Shown here piece after piece: positions 11,661 to 21,140 of a stretch of 64,000 bases of DNA. Both the position numbers and the translations under genes were made by a program. Where the stretch lies: positions 72,305,910-72,369,909 of the forward strand of contig CM043960.1 in assembly GCA_014529385.2 (NCBI GenBank), written 5' to 3'. The notes below the pieces were generated by a model, which was not told the origin of the DNA, searched no databases, and saw only the letters and a list, made by a program, of their open reading frames with translations. Source of the DNA: Adiantum capillus-veneris. Taxonomy: Eukaryota > Streptophyta > Polypodiopsida > Polypodiales > Pteridaceae. Positions within the stretch are counted from its first letter, which is position 1, and every line of letters begins with the position of its first letter.

Positions 11661-13230
11661 GATGCCTTCAAGATGCACGTGTAGGTGATTGCATTTTCTC
11701 TCTTTGCATTTGCTGAAAAACAACCCACAGCTACTTGGCCCTGCATGCCTTCAAGATGCACACATAGGTGATTTCATCTGGACAAAGGCCATCACTTTGC
11801 ATATGCTGAAAATAGCATCGAGCTTTTTGTCCTTGCTCCCGTTGTGGGTATCCTGCAATTAGTGCATTCCAAGAGACGCCGTTTTAAACAGTAAGCTCCT
11901 CAAGATGCTTTTGAAGTGCACCACATTTGGCATACATATCGAGCAGTGCCAAGCACAACAACTCGTCAAGGACTTGTTGCGCTCGGACAAGTACACCACG
12001 CTTGACATACATACTGACTAACATGTTGGCTAAATATTTGTTATTTTCAGAAACCCACTATTGCAAATGTATCCTGTTGCCTTGGTAAGATTTGTTGCCC
12101 TGCTCCAGTTGTGCATATCCCGCAATCAATGCACTCCAAGAGACGACATTCTGGACAAGAAGCTCCTCAAGCACTCTTAGTGCTTTTTGAAGTGCACCAC
12201 ATTTGGCATACATATCGACCACACACAAGAAATGGTGATGGCAGAAGGGGCTGCATCTTATGTGATTGCATCAGGAGAGGTCCTTGCTTTGCATCCGCTA
12301 AAAACAGCCTAGAGCTTTCTGGCCCTGCTCCTGTTGTGTGTGCGGTTGCATTAGGAACGGTCCTTGCTTTGCATCCGCTAAAAACAACATAGAGCTTTCT
12401 GACCCTGCTCCTGTTGTGTGTGCGGTATCAGGAGAGGTTCTTGCTTTGCATTCGCTGAAAATAGCCTAGAGCTTTTTGGCCTTGCTCTACTGTGTGTATC
12501 CCGCAATCAATACACTCCAAGAGACGATGTTCCGGACAGGAAGCTTCTCAAGCACTAGCTTTATGGCCCTGCTCTAGTTGGCGACAACTGCCTTGGGGTC
12601 ATTACCAAGAGCCCTTAGGAGCCCGATAAGCCCAAGCATGACATCTCTTTTCAAGAGCATCTTGAGTAGAGCCACATGCCTTCAAGATGCATGCGTAGGT
12701 GATAACTTCTCTCTCTTTGCATCTATTGAAAACAGTCCCAAGCTTCTTGGCCCTGCCCTATTGGGTATATCCTGCAATCAATGTGTTCCAAGAGACAACA
12801 TCCCGCACAAGAGCCCACATTTGGCATACATATCGACACACACAAAGGCATTACTAAGCACACCAATATTTTGCAACAACCCCTCACTAACAATAATAAC
12901 GTGAATTTTTATGCCTATACCAGTATCTTGCGAGCCACATGCCTTCAAGATGCACACATATGTGATTGCGGCTAGAGAGTTTGCTGCAAACAGCCTGGAG
13001 TTTTCTGGCCCTGCTCTTGTTGTGCATATCCCACAATCAATGCACTCCAAGAGACGACACACACGCAATGGAGATGGCAGAAGGGACTGCATCTGCTTAA
13101 AACAGCCTGGAGCTTTCTTGCCCTGCTCTTGTTGTGCATATCCCACAATCAATGCACTCCAAGAGACGACACACATGCAATGGAGATGACGGAAGGGGTT
13201 GCAGGGCTGCAACTCACTCTCGCTCTCTCT
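11661..13230 (-). pseudogene. PPR-domain relics, much rearranged
   Basis: Fragments on the minus strand include ITYVCILKACGSQDTGIGIKIHVIIVSEGLLQNIGVLSNAFVCVDMYAKCG (about 12960-12800) and VVSWSALIVGYAQQEQGKKAPGCFKQMQ (about 13170-13100). Short blocks are shuffled, and CCTTGCTTTGCATCCGCTAA occurs twice, 12282 and 12361. Inside several modules the PPR sequence switches abruptly to a non-PPR insert containing GGAGATGGC[AG]GAAGGG. Nothing here can be translated as one protein. Confidence 0.7.
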
Positions 13231-13232
13231 CA

Positions 13233-13296
<64 letters not shown>
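13231..13296. repeat. (CA)n microsatellite inside a PPR relic
   Basis: About 33 CA units, placed directly after a GGCTGCAACTC stretch that also precedes the CT/CA tracts at about 13770 and 14136. Confidence 0.95.
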
Positions 13297-13302
<6 letters not shown>

Positions 13303-13309
13303 CTCGATT

Positions 13310-13788
13310 GGACATCTCTTTTCAAGAGCATCTTGAGTAGAGCCACATGCCTTCAAGATGCATGCGTAGGTGATAGCTTCTCTCTCTTTGCATCTATTGA
13401 AAACAGTCCCAAGCTTCTTGGCCCTGCCCTATTGGGCATATCCTGCAATCAACGCGTTCCAATAGACAACATCCTGCACAAGAGCCCACATTTGGCATAC
13501 ATATCGACAAAGGTAGTGCTAAGCACACCAATAGTTTGCAACAACCCCTCACTAACAATATCAATGAGAATTTTTATGCCTTTATCAATATCTTACAAGC
13601 CACATGCCTTCAAGATGCACACGTGTGTGATTGTGCCTGGAGAGAAGCCCTCGCTTTGCATCTGCTGAAAACAACCTGGAGCTTTATGGCCCTGCTCCTG
13701 TTGCGCATATTCCACAATCAATGCACTCCAAGAGACAACACACAGGCAATGGAGATGGCGGAAGGGGCTGCAACTCTCTCTCTCTCTG

Positions 13789-13790
<2 letters not shown>
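13310..13790 (-). pseudogene. PPR-domain relic, 5'-most block
   Basis: Minus-strand reading gives VVSWSALIVEYAQQEQGHKAPGCFQQMQSEGFSPGTITHVCILKACGL, a nearly complete S-P pair. It is followed toward lower coordinates by degraded copies that duplicate 12650-12880 (the phrase GAGCATCTTGAGTAGAGCCA occurs at 12655 and 13326). No start codon, organelle-targeting peptide or upstream exon is recognisable, so the original 5' end of the gene is lost. Confidence 0.75.
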
Positions 13791-13846
<56 letters not shown>

Positions 13847-13863
13847 ACACACACAGTACCTCG

Positions 13864-13937
<74 letters not shown>

Positions 13938-14143
13938 ATGCATATATAGCCGCTCGATCAATTATTACCTTGCTTTTTTAAAGCCATCGTCGCCTATGTG
14001 TGTGATTGCGCCTGGAGAGAAGCCTTTGCATCTGCTAAAAACAGCTTGGAGCTTTTTGGCCCTGCTCCTTTTGCGCATATTCCACAATCAATGCACTCCA
14101 AGGGACAACACACAGGCAATGGAGATGGCGGAAGGGGTTGCAG

Positions 14144-14179
<36 letters not shown>

Positions 14180-14232
14180 CATATATAGCCGCTCGATCAA
14201 TTATTACCTTGTTTTTTTAAAGCCATCGTCGC
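13690..14232. repeat. Two-copy tandem duplication (PPR scrap + CT tract)
   Basis: Copy 1 (about 13690-13998) and copy 2 (about 14055-14232) share a PPR scrap, a GCAATGGAGATGGCGGAAGG junction, a CT/CA microsatellite and a common tail CGCTCGATCAATTATTACCT that ends at GCCATCGTCGCCTAT. The microsatellite differs greatly in length: (CA)n 13802-13855 plus (CT)n 13866-13935 in copy 1, and only (CT)n about 14146-14175 in copy 2. Confidence 0.8.
13802..13935. repeat. (CA)n and (CT)n microsatellites
   Basis: CA tract about 13802-13855 with one interruption, a short ACCTCGATT spacer, then about 35 CT units. Confidence 0.95.
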
Positions 14233-14570
14233 CTATATTTGAAGAGACCAATCATTTGTGGCCACATGGCATGGGTAACCTTGCTCCTTTCTCCAAATCA
14301 ATGTTATATAATCAAGGTAAAGAGAGTCGGTTATTTTTTTTTCTCCCTTTGTTTTGAGTAGGCAACTTCTATTTAGTAGAAATATAAACTAATGTCATTT
14401 TCCCTTTTTAATTTCCAAGTGAAACATTGACGGAGTCTTCATCAGTATCTAATCAAAAAATTATCACAACATGTGGGTGCTCTATTCTATTGGAGCGCGG
14501 AACAGTCTAAGTCTTTAGTCTTGACTCCGGAAATGCAATTATAAATGGAGCGCCGTGGGGAGTAGGATGG

Positions 14571-14858
14571 ATGAAGAGCAGGCTGATAATCCCCTTTTTC
14601 AATATGGCTATGCAATTGCAGCTTATGTTTCTATTACAGCTAGTATTAGTGCAGGGAGCCTATTCTCTGTCCATAACATACACGATCAGCTCTACGGTCT
14701 CGACCAGCCTGGCTACAAACGTTGCCACCACGAGCCAGTGGTTCTCCTGCTTCTCCACTCAAGAGCCCACCATCGTTCTCGGCGGTTGCTCTGTTAATTC
14801 TACCATCAACACCACCAGCCACCACAGGCGCTTCCAAATCGACCTACTCTTGTTATAA
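14571..14858 (+). CDS. Possible small secreted protein (or first exon of one)
   Basis: The 95-residue frame begins with a basic residue followed by hydrophobic segments to about residue 30 (MQLQLMFLLQLVLVQGAYS), which looks like a secretion signal. It then has a Ser/Thr-rich stretch with Cys at the WFSCF and GGCSVN phrases and two Asn-x-Thr/Ser sites. A TATA-like TTATAAAT lies at 14539-14546, but it is too close to the ATG to be the obvious promoter for this start. Near the 3' end a different frame continues with TYSCYNFVDIWQDF, so a frameshift or a splice may have altered the C-terminus. I do not recognise the family. A spurious frame is possible. Confidence 0.3.
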   Translation: MKSRLIIPFFNMAMQLQLMFLLQLVLVQGAYSLSITYTISSTVSTSLATNVATTSQWFSCFSTQEPTIVLGGCSVNSTINTTSHHRRFQIDLLLL

Positions 14859-14908
14859 TTTCGTGGACATATGGCAAGACTTTTAACAAATCCTATTTAT
14901 TCTATAAT

Positions 14909-14924
14909 CCCCCCCCCCCCCCCC
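14909..14924. repeat. C16 homopolymer
   Basis: Sixteen consecutive C residues followed by C/A-rich sequence. Confidence 0.95.
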
Positions 14925-15012
14925 AACCAACCCAACAACCCTCCCCGAGGTGGGATCAATGGCCCACAGTAGGCGTCGCGAGGCAGGTGCAATCCGGATC
15001 GTTCGATCGCCG

Positions 15013-15150
15013 TTTGAACTAGGTGTGAATTAAGAGTGAACTCGGGAGGTATGTGCACCACACCGAATTCGGTGTGAACTCAGCTTGGTATGAACTGGGG
15101 AGGATCTGCACACCACACCAAATTTTTGGTGTGAACTCAATGTGAACTAG
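15013..15150. repeat. GTGTGAACT repeats with a perfect 18-bp palindrome
   Basis: The word GTGTGAACT or TATGAACT recurs about six times. At 15059-15076 CACACCGAATTCGGTGTG is a perfect palindrome, and at about 15116-15135 a second copy is near-perfect around AAATTTTT. Function unknown. Confidence 0.7.
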
Positions 15151-15208
15151 GTACAAACTTGTCCGTGACGTCGTGATATATAAACTTATCACACACACAC
15201 CTTTCGAC

Positions 15209-15512
15209 GAATGCGCGATAGCCTAGTGGTTAGAGTCAATTACGTGGGGAGAGGGTAGTGGGTTCAAGCCCCGGATCCGAGAAATTGGGAATCTTTTGGC
15301 TCCTTTTATATTTTCTCAATAGCCAAAAACCCCAAGGATTCTATCTCGGAGATTTTCCCTCATTGCTACATAGGGAATAAAACCTCCCAAGCATCCCCAA
15401 GGCATCAATTGGTCTTCTCAAACTTGGGTGCTCACCCTAGCGACTGAGACCATGCCACTCCGGGCACCACCATGTCCATTGTTCAATGGGTTGATAATTA
15501 ACATAAAAAAAA
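15209..15512 (+). mobile_element. tRNA-derived SINE
   Basis: The head reads GCGATAGCCTAGTGGTTAGA. It contains a polymerase III A box (TAGCCTAGTGG), and about 40 bases later comes a B box (GGTTCAAGCCC), the layout of a tRNA promoter. The sequence after about 15285 is not tRNA-like, and the element ends near an A-run (AAAAAAAATGG) at about 15505-15512. SINEs of this kind are non-coding and are mobilised by LINE reverse transcriptase. No clear target duplication was found, so the ends are approximate. A free tRNA gene is excluded because no 3' acceptor stem pairs with the head. Confidence 0.7.
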
Positions 15513-15647
15513 TGGCCTATCCCGCAAACTACTCTCCGTGCTATTTTTTAGCTTCTACATCTACCACAAGAAGTTTTGGACAAATTCTCACAATCATCCC
15601 CACATTCTAACTTATCTCAAAATCATCCCAACATTCTAACTTATCTC

Positions 15648-15805
15648 AACATCATGAGCTTCTGTGAGGGAGGCCCCGCATACCTAGCTAGGTAGGATTG
15701 GGGACAGGGGACCGCCAGCCCGGTTGGGGGGGGGGCGATGGTCCCTTGCCCCCAATCATACCTAGCTAGGTATGCGGTGCTTCTCGAGCAAAAGCTCATG
15801 ATGTT
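15648..15805. repeat. Foldback hairpin, copy 1 (MITE-like)
   Basis: The 158-bp unit begins AACATCATGAGCTT and ends with its reverse complement. The arms (each about 70 bp) pair almost throughout and include the nested palindrome ACCTAGCTAGGT in both arms and a G-rich/C-rich segment near the loop (a GGTTGGGGGGGGG run). It has no coding capacity. Confidence 0.85.
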
Positions 15806-16090
15806 AAGCATTGTATGAAAAACACTGAAAAAGGCTGCGTTTTCTTACATGAGAAAATTTCTAAATCTTCTTGTGTACTTCTTTTCTGGCACTTCCCTTG
15901 CTTGCCACCTGTGTGCCTTTTGCTTATTTCTCACCTTTTGTCCCAACTCTCTGTCTCTTAGCTACATGTTGCCCCTATCTACCACCTCCAACCTCGTACC
16001 CCCACCTATATATGTTGCTCTACTCTACTCTCCTATCACAAGAAGTTTTGGGCAGATTCTCACAATAATTCTCACATTGTGACTTACCTC

Positions 16091-16233
16091 AACATCATGA
16101 GCTTTTGTGAGGGAGGCACCGCATACGTAGCTAGGTACAATTGGGGGCAGGGGACCATCGGGCCGACGGTCCCCTGCCCCCAATCGTACCTAGCTACGTA
16201 TGTGGTGCCTCCCGAGGAGAAGCTCATGATGTT
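16091..16233. repeat. Foldback hairpin, copy 2 (MITE-like)
   Basis: A 143-bp version of the same hairpin with a shorter loop and better pairing, starting AACATCATGAGC and ending GCTCATGATGTT. The flanks match copy 1 on both sides: GAAGTTTTGG(A/G)CA upstream and GCATTGTATGAAAAACACTG downstream. The pair therefore arose by tandem duplication of about 440 bp that included the hairpin, not by two insertions. Confidence 0.85.
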
Positions 16234-16735
16234 ATGCATTGTATGAAAAACACTGAAAAAGACTCCATTTTCCTACATGAGAAAATGTCTAAATCTTCTT
16301 GTTCATGCAAACTCCAAGTCTTTCTAAGCGTTTCAAATCTAATGTGCAACATCCACAAGAAATAATGACTACCTAGAGGCTGGTAGTTTTGGTTTTCGAA
16401 AATTTGGAATCCAACCTAGACCTTTCGTTTCCTTTGGATTTCATTCGCAAAGCTTCAAAAGAATCTTCGTAGATTCTCTTTAAGAAGTTCATTCCAAGAT
16501 CGTTACCACCTGCTAGATGTGTTTAAATATTTTTATAAACAAGAGATCATGTTTGTGTTAAGGTTAAAATGTTGATGTTTACCTTGATTTTCCAATAGCA
16601 CTATTGTGAATGCTGCAAGGAGAGCTACACCACTTGGCATCATTTCATTAGAATGTGATCTTTAAAAAAAAAGGTGGCAAAAGTTCTACATGGTATATTA
16701 AAAAAAATGGTTGGAGTGACCGAGCATATAAAGAT

Positions 16736-16738
<3 letters not shown>
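16234..16738. other. No gene seen
   Basis: The first 80 bases complete the tandem duplication around the hairpins. The rest is AT-rich with no recognisable coding or repeat structure. Confidence 0.5.
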
Positions 16739-16787
<49 letters not shown>

Positions 16788-16940
16788 CAATTTTGAAGGT
16801 GTTTGATGTAGGTAATAAAAGCAAATGGGGGATGTTGTAAATTTAGGCGGTTGTGTAATTATCTGGAACTAATCGTGTATTCGTTTATAAATCCAAACAA
16901 GACATGATTAGAGAGAAAGTGAGAGAGCAAACAACATGAC

Positions 16941-16983
<43 letters not shown>
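16739..16983. repeat. Two (GA)n microsatellites
   Basis: GA tracts at about 16739-16785 and about 16945-16983, separated by about 160 bases of unique sequence. Confidence 0.95.
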
Positions 16984-16986
<3 letters not shown>

Positions 16987-17857
16987 GAAGCACAACATGA
17001 CGAGTGAAGAAACATGAGCAACATTGTATAAGCAAGTGAAGGTGGGAAAGGAGTAGGAAATGCTACAATTTTGAGTAGCCAAAGTAGTCTCCAAGTGGGC
17101 GTCGCATGTTGACAAGCTTTAGAGCACATTCCCACGTGTTATTTTGATATGCTTGATTTCAGCTATTTAGATTTTGACTTGATATGTTGACTGATATTTG
17201 ACCATGGCTTGGACCTAGAGACATTTTAAGAGCTTGTTCACACATAATCACCCCAAATTAGCACTTGGATAGCCCTTAAATCGCTAGATTATTGATCCTA
17301 GCTAGTGAACTTACACATAAATCTCCTTGATACCAGTTTTGACCTAAATTGATAGACTTTGGTGATCATGGACCTTGAGGCCCTATTTGACAAACTATTG
17401 TGGGTTCATGGAGAGTTAGATGGATTGCTTATATGAATACATGTAGATAGCCAACAAAGGTATATCCAGCTTCAACCCATAGACTGTCAGACATATAGAC
17501 CATGAGGCACCTAGTGTCCAAATGCTTAGAGCCCGAGCACACTTGACACTAATAGATCACCTTCTCAATTGTTTTGGTACATCATATAGACATATGACAG
17601 AGGATATTCTAAAGAAGATGATGTTATCCCTTTATGAGTATGACACAAACATCCTTGGGCTACCACAAATTGTATCTTTGCATGTTTGACATTGGACCCT
17701 TGTATGCTAATGAGGATCAAAGGATGTACATTAGAGAGATAACCAGATCTAGAGAGTACCCTCTCTACAACACATGTATGGACTCTGGAGAGTACTCTCC
17801 CTAAAACATAGGTAGTGCTATCCCATTGGGTTCCTTACAAGGTACCTATAGGAGTAT
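16984..17857. other. No gene seen
   Basis: Unique-looking sequence with scattered stops in all frames. It contains near-repeats of ATCTAGAGAGTACCCTCT at about 17745 and a similar phrase at about 17773. Confidence 0.45.
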
Positions 17858-18115
17858 TTACGATGAGGTTGCATATATATTGTTGTGTTGTTCTCCTTCT
17901 TGGAGTAGCAATGTTGAGCCCATAGTAGACTCAATAACTATACCCCTTGCACAACCAACATGACTTAAATCACCTCCAAGATTTGCATCATCCAGACTGT
18001 CTAGGAGATAGAACTTTGAGATGATATCATAGCAGAGCCGAGGGCTGATATGGAATGCAAGAGTTAGAATCCGTACCATTTTATCGCTGGAGTTATCATG
18101 CATAGAGAAAACCAC
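17858..18115 (-). pseudogene. Possible Ty1/copia RNase H relic
   Basis: The minus-strand frame contains DDANLGGDLSH, then GIVIE, and ends NNIYATSS. It follows the spacing of the copia RNase H signature (DADWAGD, then STSGY, then ALSSTEAEY) but with many substitutions. The catalytic Asp of the first motif is present as DAN. No neighbouring reverse transcriptase is visible. The assignment is weak and rests on pattern spacing. Confidence 0.35.
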
Positions 18116-18299
18116 ATCACATGCTTCAAATGACTGCTACTACAACTAGTACACATTCTAGAGGGGTTGTAGAGGCCACACCATAGACCATGAGCACACC
18201 AGACATAGAGCTTGCTAGATCACATGCATCAGATATGCTAATAAGTCATGTATACCACCATGAGACATTGCACATGTACGACTTGAGGATAGAGTTTCC

Positions 18300-18788
18300 A
18301 AAACGAGAAGAGAGCACCATACTAAGTTTGTGCTACATTTTTTAGGTTATAGAGGATTCATGTCTTGCCTTGTTGACCTTGATGGGCATTCTTACACTAG
18401 AGGCACCTTTTCAAATGACATTGACCCTTTGATATGGTAGGTAGTTAGAGTTCATAAGTGTCACATTGATTCAACTGAGTTCTATATTGATGAGCTCACG
18501 GGCACATACATGTCCCTACCAATTTGCCTATACAATGTTGTAGAGAGAGAATGTCTTGATGATATTTGGATACCCAGATACATCCTCAGATTGTGCACTT
18601 ATGTAGAGTGGAGCACACATTGACTTACGTTGAAGATTGTTGATGTAGATATACCGATGAGAGCAAAACACAAGAATTTTGGAGTCGATCGCATGAGCTT
18701 ATGGTATATCTTGTTAGAAATACTCATGATAGGATTTATGGAGACACATATGGTACTAGATATTCTTGATATTGGATTGCCCTAATCT
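18300..18788 (+). pseudogene. Unidentified decayed coding region
   Basis: One frame from 18300 runs for about 160 codons with only two internal stops (TAG about 18438, TGA about 18621) before a TAA at about 18786. That is far fewer than expected for AT-rich noncoding DNA. Phrases include VHKCHIDSTEFYIDELTG and VDVDIPMRAKHKNFGVDRMSLWYILLE. No family is recognised; a transposon-borne protein is the likeliest source in this context. Confidence 0.4.
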
Positions 18789-20959
18789 CTTCAACATGGC
18801 CAGGATCCGTGATGACTAATAAAGTCCACAGACACCTACTAGACATACTTATCCTACTAGGTTGCCTCCCGAATCTCCATCACACAGATAGATTTTTCCT
18901 TAGATCACAATTGATCAATTGATATCTAGGGTGATTGAGATGAAGGAGATGAATGTACATATTGATGGCAAGATGTGTATACTAGAGAGCACTACCACAA
19001 AGCCACCTAGAGTGACTATTCGAAACATTGTTACTTTTTCTACAAAGGATGTATAGCCTAGTGATATTCTCCTATGCCAAAGATGAAAACTAGGCCAATG
19101 TCTAAATAGATAGCATGCCAAGATTCTACTCTTGTTGATTATTATAGTGCACACATCTCATAGAGGTAGATATCCCACAAGATCCTACACTTGAAGAGAT
19201 TGTTGATGCACATGACCATAGGACTTCTAGACGCGATGGCTAAGTCATCAGAGACCAAGATACCTGCATATATGATAGAGGCAGATGCTAATCCATTAGA
19301 GTGTGACCTCTACTCTAGGGGTGACATTCATGGTCTATAAGTACCTCATTTTTCCATGTCTTGCATGGGGGATCTATATGCTCACCCAAGGATTGAGAGA
19401 CTAGCTTTCCTAGAGTGATTTCTACCATGACACTTAAGACACCACGATATTTGGTAGAGCCTACCTTAGAGAATGTTCACAATAGTCGTACTATCTTTGA
19501 GCAAACTAGAACATATCAAGCCTATATATCATTTTAGAGAACTTATAGTAGGGCCACTAGAGACATTTTTGTGCCCCATATGATGGCATAGACTAGACCA
19601 TTATCTTAGTGTTGATACATTAGTTTGGATCGAGAAGCACATTATGGTTTATCCCACGGTTGGCTCACATCTAGACACTCACTAGAGGCACAAGATTCTA
19701 TAGAGAACACAAACATATTTGAGTTCCCAGACCACAGGCCCTAGCACATCCTCCTAGATCTCTTACAATTTCTTTGACCATACCATGCTAAAAAGATCTA
19801 AACCATGTTCACGACCTACAAAGATGCCTACCTAATGATGAATGCCAACACATTCATGACCACATGTGTGAGGAGAGCTCAACATACATTTATTGAGATA
19901 CCACAAACATTGAAGATTTGGCAACCAAAGAGACGACTAGCTACCACACCATGGATTGACATGAGCCAAGAGTACTACTTTGTATGTCTCATGTTTGTGG
20001 ACATTTATATTTGATGATTATGATTTTTCATGGTTTGATTGAGTGCATTCAATTATGGTATTTTATCTACCCATTAAAAAATTATAAGACTGTCCTTGCT
20101 TTAGTTTATTGACCTAGTGTTCAATCTTATTGATGAGCCTTGGTGTAAGTAGGCCGTGACTTTAGGTTAAGAGATTTACTTGACTACTCGTTGTAGTTGG
20201 TAAATTTATTTAAATGGTTGAGACCTTAGCCGTTTTTTTGGAATATAAAGGCTTGCTCACTCTAGCAACAAAGAGCGCTAATGAGAATACAAAGGAAATG
20301 GAAGGAAAAACAAAAGTGCCAAACGTGTAAAGCTTAATTTGGAAGAGAAATCCTGGCTTGGATTTGGTATTTCATCACATGTATAGCCTATGGTACTAGA
20401 ACTCTAGCAATTCCCTATGTGGGCAATTTTCTCTAAGAAGCAAATGTCCTCAAGCATACAAATAAGCACACACATACATTGAATTAGAAATAATGTGAAA
20501 AAAAGAAAAAAAAGAAAAAAAGAAAAAGCAAAAAATGAAATGAAAAAGACTCCATTGAGCTTCAAGTGGAAAATTCAAGCTTTTGTTTGCAGTTGTGAGA
20601 GTTGGTTAGCTATCCTAAGCTGGGAGACACAATTAGAGAATGTTGCATTTAGATAATATTCCTAACTTAGCTAGGACTAGAGTAACTATTTTTACTCTTA
20701 GACTCATCCATAAGCCCAAAATTCTTCATCAATTAAAGTTCGCAAGTGCAATTCATTTGTTCTTAATGGTAGTGTAACATTTCATAATTCTTTGCATTTA
20801 AATAAAGAATAAAGAATAAAAAATTAAATTTTTAAATAATATTATATATAGTTAACAATTAAACATAAAAGTTTATATTTAAAAATACAAAATCAACAAT
20901 TGTTTAGTAATGCAACAAAAAGAAGATAAAAATAAAAAAGAGTTAAGTTTAGTTTGGTA
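18789..20959. other. No recognisable gene; decayed or spacer DNA
   Basis: A 69-residue plus-strand frame (19805-20014, with CVRRAQHTFIEIPQTLKIW) and others show no family resemblance. The part from about 20480 is A-rich with A/G homopurine runs (about 20496-20530), and 20770-20950 is strongly AT-rich. Confidence 0.45.
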
Positions 20960-21140
20960 ACCTGGAAAAAATTAAATCTATCTATCAAGCTATTTATATG
21001 TCCACCTATCTTTTATCTATCTCTTTTTATTATTAAATTTTCTTATGTATCTATTACACTATTTTTAATTTATCTATTTGTGTGTCTATTTAGCTATTTA
21101 TTAATATATTTATTTATTTTATCTATATATCTATTGAGGC
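20960..21140. repeat. Degenerate TCTA/TTTA tetranucleotide tract
   Basis: Imperfect runs of TATCTATC and TATTTATT words, the same type as the longer tract at 23815-24105. Translations of it are artefacts. Confidence 0.6.

Noticed and set aside
8800-14130. Functional PPR gene with introns on the minus strand
   Set aside because: Modules are out of frame, duplicated at DNA level and interrupted by microsatellites. There is no start, no targeting peptide and no E/DYW end.
15209-15285. Functional tRNA gene
   Set aside because: A and B boxes are present, but no acceptor stem pairs and the downstream sequence is a SINE body.
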